Below are positions 23,294-33,471 of a DNA stretch of 64,000 nt, in pieces. The stretch is from NCBI GenBank assembly GCA_032358255.1, contig JAULBX010014870.1:1-64000 (forward strand). The letters run 5' to 3'. The DNA comes from Heterotrichella gracilis. Taxonomy: Eukaryota > Sar > Xanthophyceae > Tribonematales > Xanthonemataceae. Position 1 is the first letter of the stretch. Every line of letters starts with the position of its first letter. Under the pieces are notes generated by a model. It was not told the DNA's origin and searched no databases. It saw only the letters and a program-made list of their open reading frames with translations. Position numbers and translations under genes: made by a program.

Positions 23294-25339
23294 CTATTGC
23301 TTCAACAAATCCTCTTTCATAAGACTGTCTATTTTGGCTGCCAGGATGAAATCGTTCTGCGTCAGGCCTTCGCAAGCGTGCGTCCAAGTGACCACAGTCA
23401 ACTTGTTCCATCCCTGCATAAAAAATAGTCACTGGCGTGAGCTCATCATGGCATGACAATTAGTGCCCCAGTGGCCATGGCCACTCCATGCCGGGTCTAC
23501 TGTGGGACAGTCGCATGCATTAGTAACAGTTGCACTGCCATGTGTCTGACACATGTGGTTCTGCCACTGGTGGTCATCGTCTTGAAATCCACAAGCATGT
23601 TAGCTGGTGCGCCTGTTTGCCATCTCAGTGGCCTGTGAACTAAATTCCCAACACATAGGCTGCCTCAGAACAGAGTTGCCATCGCATGTCACTTTATGGC
23701 ATTGCAATTGAGTTTTGTGAGATTGTCGCGATCATGATCCAGTCGTGGCATGATTTACCCAAGTTCCTCGCATTGTGTCGTACAAATTGATTTGATAGGC
23801 CTATTCCAGGGAAGGGGTTTCCGAAATTGAGTTGTGTGTCGCCAATTTGCATTGTTTTGAAAACAACATGCATGCTTTCAACATCAAGCTAGGACAACCA
23901 TGCTTGGACAATTTGATCGAAAGTGGTACAGCTAGCCTACACAGGTTGATATGATAAGTACACCCACCTCCAAGTGCAAGTCTGGGTGGTGTCCCTCCTG
24001 CTCAGCGACCTCAGCGATGCGTTCCATGAGCTGAATTGCCTGCAGCCAGGGGTCCGTCACATGGTACATGTAGCCGCATTGTTAAATTCCTAGATTTCCA
24101 GCAGTATACAATTCCAGTCCCGCCTGCCACATGTGGACAGCTGCACAGCTGCACAACCAACTGGATAGCATCAATTGATGCTATGCAGAGCTACCAACTC
24201 AGCTGTGTAAGTGGAGGTGGAAGAAAAAACCCACACCCCAGGGCCGGCTTGGTTCACCCCCCTGCTTGGTTCACATGTGACGGGCCATAACAGGGGAGTG
24301 CTCCCTGCTGCTGATCACAGAGTATATGCAGCTATCAACATGCCATGCTATATACAACACTACGCATTGCACATCCGACTTGCAACCCAGGCATCAACAT
24401 TTGCACTCAACATTTGCCTCGTTGACCAAACCCCGAATCAGGTGCTGAGGCTTGGATGCATTTCCATGGCGCACGACCAAGAATCCATGGGTGCAGTGCG
24501 TAATTTCCACGCAGCCTGTTCAGCAGCTCATGACCTGTGCTGCCGGGGCAGCCAATAGCACATATACACATGCATGCATATGGTATTCACCTTGACAAAA
24601 TTCTTTGTCGTATAGGTGTGCTGCAGGCGCAGGTGGCCATGGGTGGGCTCCTTTTCCACCTGCCAAAGAGGCACCTGCATGGCACGCCAGTTTTCAGTGC
24701 CGCATGAAAGTACGGTGTGCATGCAGAAACTGTGACAGTCAGTGATTTGAGATCCAGCAATGTGGTGCTAAATATTATATAGACTTTCTGATGACCAAGG
24801 ATGGCAAAGCAAGTCTGAACTATCCTGGACTTTACTGAAGGGCCAACATGCAATCGTTGGCCCTCCTCCATGGCATATACCATGGCACTGGATGACATCA
24901 CATCACATGTGAATCTCTCGATGCAGGGCCACATCCACACCACCATGCAGACGCATGTGCATCTTGATGCCTCGAGTGATCCAGGCAATTGCTTAACGTT
25001 AACGCCATGTCCCTGCCAGATGCCACCAACCTGCTGTGCCATGGCCAGTGCGTCCTCCATGTTCAATGGCGGCAGCCCTCCCTCGCATGGCACACAGCGC
25101 TTGTTCTTCAAATCCTCCTGGCCAACAAGAGGGCTGCTCTTGCCATGACCGCTCTCATCCGCAGTTGAGGCAGCACACAGCTGGCGAAAAAGAGGGCGCT
25201 TCCTTGAAGGAGCACAGCTGATGTAATCGTGCTTCAGAGGCGTAGAATTTCTGAGCTGAGCTGCCGAACGCTGTGCTGCAGCAGGGGCTGTCTGATGCCA
25301 GGCAGGCGCGGTGGCAAAGGAGGCACGAAGGGTTGCCAT
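23294..25339 (-). CDS. Pterin-4a-carbinolamine dehydratase, organellar type
   Basis: Four exons (25339-25031, 24674-24591, 24039-23968, 23413-23294), all joined in phase 0, give 194 residues. The enzyme dehydrates 4a-hydroxy-tetrahydropterin. In plants related proteins act in plastids or mitochondria, in pterin recycling or molybdenum cofactor metabolism. The catalytic signature is complete across exons 3 and 4: EGHHPDLHLE, then GWNKLTVVTWTHACEGLTQ followed by ND, matching the family pattern with HH and a downstream W-x-H. The plant-type N-terminal motif KRCVPCEGGLPPL is present near residue 80. The first 70 residues are rich in Ala, Ser, Arg and Gln and look like a transit peptide. The start ATG at 25339 faces the TL29 gene across about 1.06 kb, and both products are predicted to be organellar. 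Confidence 0.93.
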
Positions 25340-26397
25340 GGAGTTCTGATGGAAGTACTGACAGGTCTTATGAAGTGCCACTGGTGTATGCAATAGGTCC
25401 CTGTGGTAAATGAAGGCCTGGTCACTTGGAAAGTCAACTGGACAAGTCTGGATGATGCCGTATGGGATGGCGAAGTTTGGCCAGCCTGACTGTTGGTGGC
25501 ATAAACTTGTCAGAGTACTCTGGAAAATGCCGTGAAGGTACCTTATTGCAAGGGAATCTGATAACCAGATTTTCACGAAGCAGCGGGCCTGGACATTACC
25601 ACTTCATATTTGTCTGGGGTTGCGTATTGACCTTGGGCAATAAAACATCTCTGATTGCAAGATGCTGGCTGAAGCAAAAGCACAGAGACCGAGCAAGAAC
25701 ACAAATGACAATACCTGCTGCTGCGAAGCCTTCACGATGCCAATGTGCAAGTGTCCTGAAAATCATTTGGACTTTCCATTGCTGCAACCTGCAAGTCCAC
25801 AAAAATGCGCCACATGGCATGCCACGCTGGCACACACACAGATAAACTGATGGCGATGGGATAAACATCAATACGTGAGGTGTGAGGCAAGCAGAACCTA
25901 TTCTAGCTTCCTCTGCGGCAGAGTTTGAGTAGTCAAGATCGGGGTTGCTGGTCTCGTGCTGACAGTGCTGCGTTGGGTGCGTTGGGTATTCCTAATAGGT
26001 GAGTGCAATTGGTTTACAGGGTAGCGCGAGCCGGTACTGACCCATAGCAACCTGCCTTTGTGTTTATGCGGTGGCCAAACGCTTTGCAAATCACCTGCCT
26101 TGTCCATAGCCACCTAATAGGTAGTGCTCGGCATTATTGGAGCTTATTGCCCATGGCAGTGGCAACACTGTGGTCACAAATTACTTCCAGGGCACACAAC
26201 CCACTCTACTGTTAGGCAGCGCACCTGGTCTTCCTCCTCTGAGATGTCCTCACATTCTGCACACTTCTCTAGTTAATTGCAGTTTACAAGATCAGCTGCG
26301 ATGGCTTGTCCATCGTGTGTTGCATATTCTGGGTCAGTCTATATGATGGTACTGGCAAGGTAATCCTGACACACTCATCCTATTGGTGCAGGTTACG
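25340..26397. promoter_or_regulatory. Divergent promoter region between the pterin dehydratase and TL29 genes
   Basis: About 1.06 kb lies between two divergent start codons. Both promoters must be here. No coding exon was recognised and no specific element is claimed. Confidence 0.45.
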
Positions 26398-29149
26398 ATG
26401 ATCGCCACCATTCCCCTCCGTACTGCCTTTGTGTCGGTGCAAAAGGCACAATCCGGCAGACCAGCCAGGCGGGCAAGCGCAGTTCGATGCGTGGCCCAAC
26501 AAGGAGATGGGCATGTGGATCGCAGGCAGTTGCTCCAAAGCGTTGCAGGTAGCAACCTCTTTTCCTGCAAGTCATGCTCCTGCTCAAGCTTGGTTCTCTG
26601 GCAAGCCTTTGTCTGTCAGTAATCCACCAGTTGTGGCTGGGTGATTTACTGCTCGAGCCGCTCCTGTGACAGGTGCTGCCTTGCTGTCCCAAGTGCTTGC
26701 GCCCAGCCCAAGCGCTGCTGTTGAGTACGGAACCCTCGAGGTCAAGAACCTCAACAACTTCCAGAAGAAGGACCAGCGTGCAGCCTACCAGGTAAACCAT
26801 GCGCACTGCTCTCCAAGCGGGATCTTGACCTGCACCACAATGCCGCTGCCTGCTAGGCATTGGGGGACGGTGTTCATTAGGGGGGGATGGCAGAAACTAC
26901 TATTTTTGCACATACAAGCCATCTAGTCACCAATGCAATACCATTTGCAGGGTCCCACTGCATTGCCCCGCCGCACCCTGTATTAAAGCAACGCATCCTT
27001 TTTTTCACAGCGGCAAGGCCCCCTTGCATGTGACCCTGTTGCGTGACTGAACAGCACGTGCCGATTCTCTGCAGGCCACGGCAGAGGCCGTCCTTCGCAA
27101 GGTCCTGACCAGCAGTGACGCAGCAGCGACTGTGCGCCTAGCGCTGAACGATGCCGCAACATACGACATTGCGACCGGCACCGGCGGCTTTGATGGGTCG
27201 ATCGTGTTGGAGTAAGTGGCTAGAAGCCTGCAAGTGCCAGCATGCAGCTTGCCTCTGCATCAAGCTGCAACTGTGCATGGTGATGAGCCGCAATCATGCA
27301 TGGTGATGCCACATGATGTCGCGGGTGTTCAAGTATGGGGTACCCACATGGTGTTGACGCTGTGTGTGGGGTGTTGCTTTGCAGTGGGGAGCTCAACAGG
27401 CCTGGAAACGCAGACCTGAGCGACATTGTTGGCAAGCTGAAGGAGACAAAGGCTGAGATTGATGCCAGTGCCAGCAAGACAGGTGCGGTGCTAACATGGC
27501 TCATAATTAAGTAACCAAGTTTAACAGGCATCACCTGGTGTGATCAATCAGTCTATGCTGTAACCTTGCAACCAGCGTCTAGTGTTCCCTTCATGAGTTG
27601 GAGGAGGGATGGTGGTTGCCGTAAGCTTAAAATACAAAATGTTCGTCATTGAATCACATTTTGTTTTGAGGTGTCAGCCTGGATTGCGGTAGCAATGTAC
27701 CAATGAGACTAGCTTACTTTATTCCCCTGTGCCAACACTGCCCACTGCTTTCTGTCCAGGCCAGGGCCCCATCAGCTGGGCAGACCTCATCTACCTGGCG
27801 GGCAAGGTGGCTGTGTCAAAGCAGTGGAGGGAGGCCAAGGTGGGCAAGGCGGCCACCGAGGATGGCGGCTCTGTCATTGCTGACAACTTCAAGGCGGAGT
27901 GGCCTGTGGTGCTGGGCCGTGTGGATGCTGTTGAGCCCGCGCCAGCTGGGCGGGCGGCACCCGGGCCAGGCGCAAGCGCGGAGGAGGTCAAGGTGAGTGC
28001 TAGGCTTAGGGCTCTAGAATGTTGTATCAGGAATATAATACAATATATCAAACAAATATATAATTACGGTTTATCAATTATTTTCGTTTATTTATGGTTC
28101 GTGAGGGCGGTGCCCTGGGTGGGGAGTCATCAGGTTGTGTAATTTGTAATGATCTAAACACACGCCGAAGGGGCACTCACCAGCGGTTTATGAAGCATGT
28201 ACCTCACACTGTTCGACAACTTCTGCTAGTGGTTGGGGTGTGGGGCTAGGGAAAGGTTGCACTGGTCGCAACCTGATGCTGCCCAGCCAAACAACCCAAG
28301 GATGAATCACAGTCAGGTCTGCAGCCTCATGCAAATTGCACAATCACCTTCTGCTGCTGTATTAGCAACCCACCATGCCCTCACACCAGCACAGCACCCC
28401 ACCCACCCACCTCCCACCCCCACCCTACCCCGCAGAGCTTCTTCCTTAGCCTGGCCAGCAAGGGCGAGAGCGGGCCCTTTGCCGGCAAGCCGCCCTTCAG
28501 CGAGCGAGTGTCTTTCCTGCTGTGGAGCGCCGCACAGCCCGACCAGGCGGCCGCCGAGGCGCTGCTGGGTGCCGACCCCGCCTATGCCAACTGGAAGACC
28601 AAGTATGACCGCAGCCGCAAGACTGTCACACGGACAGGTACGGAAGCTGGGTGACGGTGGGCCAAGCTGGTGAATATATGGCCCGCGATTCAATGCCATT
28701 GGGAACAAGGGCATTTTTGGGGTAGGGGGTAGAAGAACATGGTGCTGAGCAGTGGCATGGCATGTGCCATTGGTGGCAGTGATACAGCGTGTGCATGGGT
28801 GTGTGCTGGCGGCGTAGAAGGCAGAAATGAATATAAACCTATGCCAAAGACAACACACAGCCATGCTCAGCCCCCAGTCATGTACCGTGCCCATTCCTCC
28901 ATAATTTGTAAAGCTGCCGCGGTGGGTCTTCAGGAGCAGTGCTGCCATGTTGTATTGCGCATGGCCATCAAGCCCTGTCCTTTATTCAATCCAAGGTCAC
29001 GCAATGCTCAATCCTCTTGCCCCCCTTGTGCAGAGTACGAGGTTGACTTTATTGAGTACTACAACAAGCTGACCGGGCCGCTGACAGGCGCCAAGTTTAA
29101 CCCAGAAGCATACCTGGCACCAATCAAGTACGAGAAGAAGAGGCTGTAG
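26398..29149 (+). CDS. TL29: Thylakoid lumenal TL29 (ascorbate peroxidase-like, APX4)
   Basis: Seven exons (26398-26548, 26673-26791, 27075-27211, 27385-27482, 27760-27992, 28436-28637, 29034-29149) give 351 residues in phase. TL29 is a heme-peroxidase-fold protein of the thylakoid lumen, associated with photosystem II and thought to lack ordinary ascorbate peroxidase activity. The N-terminus is a two-step target: an Arg/Ser/Ala-rich stromal transit peptide, then a twin-arginine segment DRRQLLQSVAGAALLSQVL ending before AVEY, as expected for Tat export. The mature part has RLALNDAATYD, GPISWADLIYLAGKVAV, SFFLSLASKGESGPF and, in the last exons, ADPAYANWKTKYDRSRKTV and EYEVDFIEYYNKLTG, the characteristic TL29 C-terminus. 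I find no active-site His pair like that of true peroxidases, in line with the family. It starts head-to-head with the pterin dehydratase gene. Confidence 0.93.
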
Positions 29150-30151
29150 AGGGCCTTAGGCACCAGCTGCCAGTAGGACTATCCGGCGGCCACAAGTTGG
29201 AATTCTGCTTGAACTTGGTTGGATTGAAAAAATGCAACGTTTTAACTGGGGATTGGTGGCGCACCCTGTGCAAGGGTTGCTCAGCGGCTGCTATAATTTT
29301 GGGGGTCTGAGCTCCACTTATTTTGGGGGTCTCGGATATATGTTAACATGATCATTTGACCGGAGAGTTGCCTGTACTACATGATGCTTCCAGCGCTGAC
29401 TCCATGGTGCCTGTAACTAGAGTCACTGTGGGATCAGGAGTCCGACTCGATGCATGCATGCCACGTCTTACGTGATGGCATTTAATGCAATACTTATTTG
29501 CTCAGTGAGGCGGATACATTGATGTAATGAATTCAATCTGCATGCCCACATCTACACAGCCAATGTAGTGCGTACCTGCCACTGGGATGGTAATCATTGG
29601 CCAATTTGAAATTGGCCAGATTTATCGTGTGCACAATGTGGAAGAAATTACAACGTTAACATAACTACCAAGGCTGGTAGCGGTCACTTTGCTGTGATTG
29701 ATTCTTCTTGTCTACACCCGACCAGTGCAACACAGTCTGGCCAGTGCACAATATTGATTGATCACTGAGTGACTCTGCCCTCAGGCTGTACGCCTTAGAT
29801 CTACGGACACATCGAGGGCATATCCCTCCTCCAATATCATACCAAGTACCGCGGGCCGCAACGCTGCCATATGATATCCTCAACGGATAAATTTGAATCA
29901 TTACTGGGTGTGAGGCTGCCTACCCAGCATGCTAATCTGCTTGTAAAGCTGCCTGTAGCACGGTCTCAAGTAATTGCTGAGTGCCGCCACATCCAACGCA
30001 TGCATAAAAACCATGCGGGAAAAACCCTGCTGCCAATGCATGCCACAGGACTCAGTCCATTAGCTCCCACCCCCTTGCCGCCGCCATGTCATGCCATGCC
30101 TCAAAACCACAGCAGGCCGACTGCACACAACTGACTCACCCAGCGCAGGCA
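29150..30151. other. Convergent intergenic region
   Basis: About 1 kb lies between the TL29 stop and the end of the unrecognised 403-residue gene. No coding exon is seen. A short phrase, TTTTGGGGGTCT, is repeated near 29298 and 29320. Otherwise nothing structured was noticed. Confidence 0.5.
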
Positions 30152-32939
30152 TTACAGCAGGTGGTGGATCCCCTTGTTGCTCTGCTGCAGCAAAAAGTCC
30201 TCCGCATCGTACACCGCCCGCCCAAACCAGCGCGCCTCCTGGCACATGTCGGTCCACGCCCCAAGCGTGGTGATGCACTCGTCCTGGTCGCCAAACAGCG
30301 CCCTGCGGAACGTGATTAGGGTTTATGGTCGGGCACTGATGTACATGTGCATCACGCACTGTGCTGGCCACCACCGCCCGATGCACGCACCTGCATGTGC
30401 ACACAGGCCACCGCCGCCGTGCCGCCACCGCTACTGAGCGCATTTCTGACAGCAACCACACCCTCCCTCACTCAAGCGCAACCGCTGCATACTTGCATGC
30501 AGCAACTATTTCATACACCCCACACCCTACATGGTACGCCCTGTATATACCCTGCACCCTGCATGCTGCACCCTCATCTCCCACCATCGAGAGTCCAATG
30601 CTCGCCTGGTATGTGGACCCCGCACCCACATGCTATATCATATCTCCCCGCCAGGGGGATATACTAGTTTACGAATCTAAATTTTACTATAAGTACTGTA
30701 ATTAGTCCCCTCCAACGGTCGACCCAGCCGTTGGCTCAGCACCTGAGTTTGAGTTGAGTCTTGAGTTCAACTAAACAAGGGGTCGCAGGTTCGAATCCTA
30801 AGGGTAGCGATATTTTTCGAATTTCCCTGAACTTTGCGACGGGATAAAATGGGGAGCACGAAAGTGCGGTAAGCGGCACGACTGGTTGGCCACCATCTGC
30901 CACACTCGAAAGAGTGTCAGTTCAGCCTTGGCTCTAGGACTGGGGTGAGGCATACCCAGACATGCTAACCTGGCTTCGAAGCTGGAAAGCAAATACTTAC
31001 TTACTTACTTACTTACTGTAATTAGTATATTATAAAGTGTATCCCTGCCCACACCAGTGAGTCCACTGCGTACCTGATGTGTCTGCTGACCACCGCCGCC
31101 GCTGCTGCCGACCGCATCTCCGCCAGCTCATCCGGCACATTCTCAAAGAAGCGCCACACCTTGCTGACGGAGCCGTAGTACGACTCCCGCTCCTCGGTAG
31201 GCCCCGTGTACACACCGGATTTGGCGGGCGCAGGCCGACCCTGCACATGGCCACACGGCTCAGGCCCCTGGCTTTTGTGTGGATTGAATTTGCCATTTCT
31301 CAGCATTTACTTACACGCAATACATCTGCATGCCACCACATGAGCAGCCAGCCTTGCACATGCACCTGCAATCACCCATGCAGCTGCCTGCAAACTCCAG
31401 ACCCCTTGCCTACCTGTCTGTGCAGGTGCATGCGCCTGTTGAAGTAGCCCCAGTCGGCATACATGTGGTAGGTGCGGGCGGCACCAAAGCGGTTCATCCG
31501 GCTGGGCCGCTTGCTGTCGAAATCCACCAGCATAGGGAACGAGCCACTGCTGCCGCTGCTGCTGCTGCCGCTGTTGCTGTCGATGCGCGCTGCTGCGCTG
31601 TGGCTGCCGCCCCACCACACGCCGGATTTGAGGGTGGTGGGTGGGTACCCAGGGTCTGCACGCAGGTGGTTCCTTGTGGGTGGCTTGGCCAGTATAACAA
31701 TGCACAGCAGATATGGCAGGCGTGGTGCAGAGGTGCGGTGCCAGGACTGTAGGATGCATAAGCAGTGCATTAATGCCCATAAGCCCATTGGACCAAAAAC
31801 CTGCAAGTGCTTGCGCCGGACCATGGCAACTGTACGTTTTGGGTTGGAGCACCATCCCTATGCACACGGGTACGGGGACACCCAAGCCAGTGACACACAT
31901 GAGACGCCGCCACCATGCCAAGTGCGCGTGCAAGTAAGGCCCACCTTGGCTACTGCCGCTTGCTTCCTCGCGTTCCGAGTCCTGGAAGCGCACCGAGCCA
32001 ATGAGGTACAGCCCGTCTTGGCCTGGGAGCAGGTAGGTTGGGGATACCATGTGCTTGCCGTCGGTGCCTTGCGCCAGCCAGCCAGTACCAGGCCGTCCTA
32101 GTAGGTGCCTGAAGAGGCAAAAGAACAAAGGGTTTAGGGTTTAGGTTTAGGAGGTCCTGACCAAGAAGCAACAAAGGCCAAGGGTGTGAAGCATGTCCTT
32201 AAGTGAAATGCACCAGTCAGGCAAATATATGGTTAGGTGTATGCCTGGGTGCTTGCTCAACATTCCCAAGTTGTCGAGATTGGCATATACTCATGTAAGG
32301 ACTGGGCGCTGACGGGGTTGCACCAGACGCACCGCATGCTTTCTTGCATGGAGCTGTTCAGACAGTACGCCTCTGCAAGCGCCCAGGCATACACTATGTC
32401 CTCCACCACAGCCTGGTGCCTGGCGGTGGCCACCCGGTCCCCGTCCAAGCTGCCGTGCAGGATGTTTTCGCTCGTTTCCCATATGGCTTGCAACGCCAGG
32501 GTCACAAACTCCTCGGGCTTGTCTTCCAAGCAGTGCAGCAGCCCGCTGCCTACTGTCGTGAGGTTGATGGCAACTGGAATGCCCGCTGGAGGGTGCTGGC
32601 AGCTGACGGTGACTGATAGCCTACTTGCTTTGACGTGGGTGGCTCTGGACAGGGTCAAAGGCTGGCCAAACACTGCGCTAGTGCTAGCCCGCACACGAAC
32701 CTGTGAGTTGACTCGTTGTGAGGGTACCTGCGAGACGCAAAAGGGCCATAAAAGTTGTGTGTATTCACACAGGCTGTGCATCTGAGCACAGTCTCGTCGA
32801 ATGCATGCATTGTTGGGCAGCATGCATGCAGTGTGTGTGGTTATGCATGCATAGTGACAGCACGTTTTGAATGGTCAATACTACCAACCTGGGCGCAGTG
32901 CAACGTCACTGGTAACGTGGTTGCCGCTAACGAAGCCAT
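30152..32939 (-). CDS. Unrecognised 403-residue protein
   Basis: Six exons (32939-32889, 32727-32291, 32108-31945, 31655-31414, 31240-31074, 30302-30152) join with consistent phases and strong splice sites to give 403 residues, so the gene is real although I do not recognise the family. Visible features are an N-terminal stretch with few acidic residues (MASLAATTLPVTLHC, then basic RVRAS-type sequence) that could be a transit peptide; a helical region with FVTLALQAIWETSENILHGS and AVVEDIVYAWALAEAY; a Ser-rich run in exon 4 (SNSGSSSSGSSGSF); then aromatic-rich segments such as FGAARTYHMYADWGYFNRR, VWRFFENVPDELAEMR and QEARWFGRAVYDAEDFLLQ. No catalytic motif stands out. The intron between the last two exons carries an intact SINE. 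It could be a plastid-associated conserved green-lineage protein, but that is a guess. Confidence 0.75.
30694..31026. repeat. 13-bp target-site duplication flanking the SINE
   Basis: The identical 13-mers at 30694-30706 and 31014-31026 bound the SINE exactly. They mark the insertion as made by target-primed reverse transcription. Confidence 0.88.
30707..31013 (+). mobile_element. tRNA-derived SINE, intact with target-site duplication
   Basis: A 307-bp insertion is flanked by the identical 13-mer TACTGTAATTAGT at 30694-30706 and 31014-31026. The left part carries a box A-like sequence, TTGGCTCAGCACCTG (about 30731), and a perfect box B, GGTTCGAATCC (about 30788), spaced as in a tRNA promoter. 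A tRNA-unrelated body follows, and the element ends in five CTTA repeats. These are the hallmarks of a tRNA-derived SINE moved by a LINE machinery. It sits in the intron between the last two exons (30303-31073) of the unrecognised minus-strand gene, in the opposite orientation. The perfect flanking repeats suggest a recent insertion. Confidence 0.88.
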
Positions 32940-33471
32940 GCTGCTGGTGGCTGACGCGCTCATATAGTACAAAGTCACTGTGGTCGCTTATTCATAGGTG
33001 GTGGCCGTCTCCCAGCTGTTGGCAGATGTACATGTGACCCGCAACAGACGCAAAGTCGCACATATATATTATTGGGCGTCCGTGGCTTGTTACTCTCGTT
33101 CTTGTGGTAGTTGCTGTAGTTACCTAGCCGTGTAATACCAGATGGCAACTTGCAAAATGGCAGAGGGCACGCTGGACCAGGGTTCTAATATAGGCCAGCA
33201 GTACGAGCACTAGCCTTCCCAATACTACAACGCCACAAACTTTCTCAATCTGCTAGGCCTACAGTGCTTGTGAACGTGCCCCCTGGCCTGAAAGCACGCC
33301 AACGATTTGTTCAAGCCCTTGCGGCGGCATGTGCATGTGCCTTCCAATGCCACCCCACTCGGTTGTATCGGTAACTGGTACCCTATATACCCTAATACCT
33401 GATACCTATACCCAGTAACAGCTCTTGTGCATGTCTGAGCAGCAGCATCTCTGAGAGCAACCCTCAACGCA
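32940..33471. promoter_or_regulatory. Divergent promoter region between the unrecognised gene and TRM13
   Basis: About 530 bp lies between divergent start codons. CTGATACC/CTATACCC-type runs occur near 33380-33415. No gene is seen. Confidence 0.45.

Noticed and set aside
30720-30810. Possible tRNA gene suggested by a perfect box B
   Set aside because: No acceptor or anticodon stems can be paired, and the segment belongs to a SINE with a tail and target duplication.
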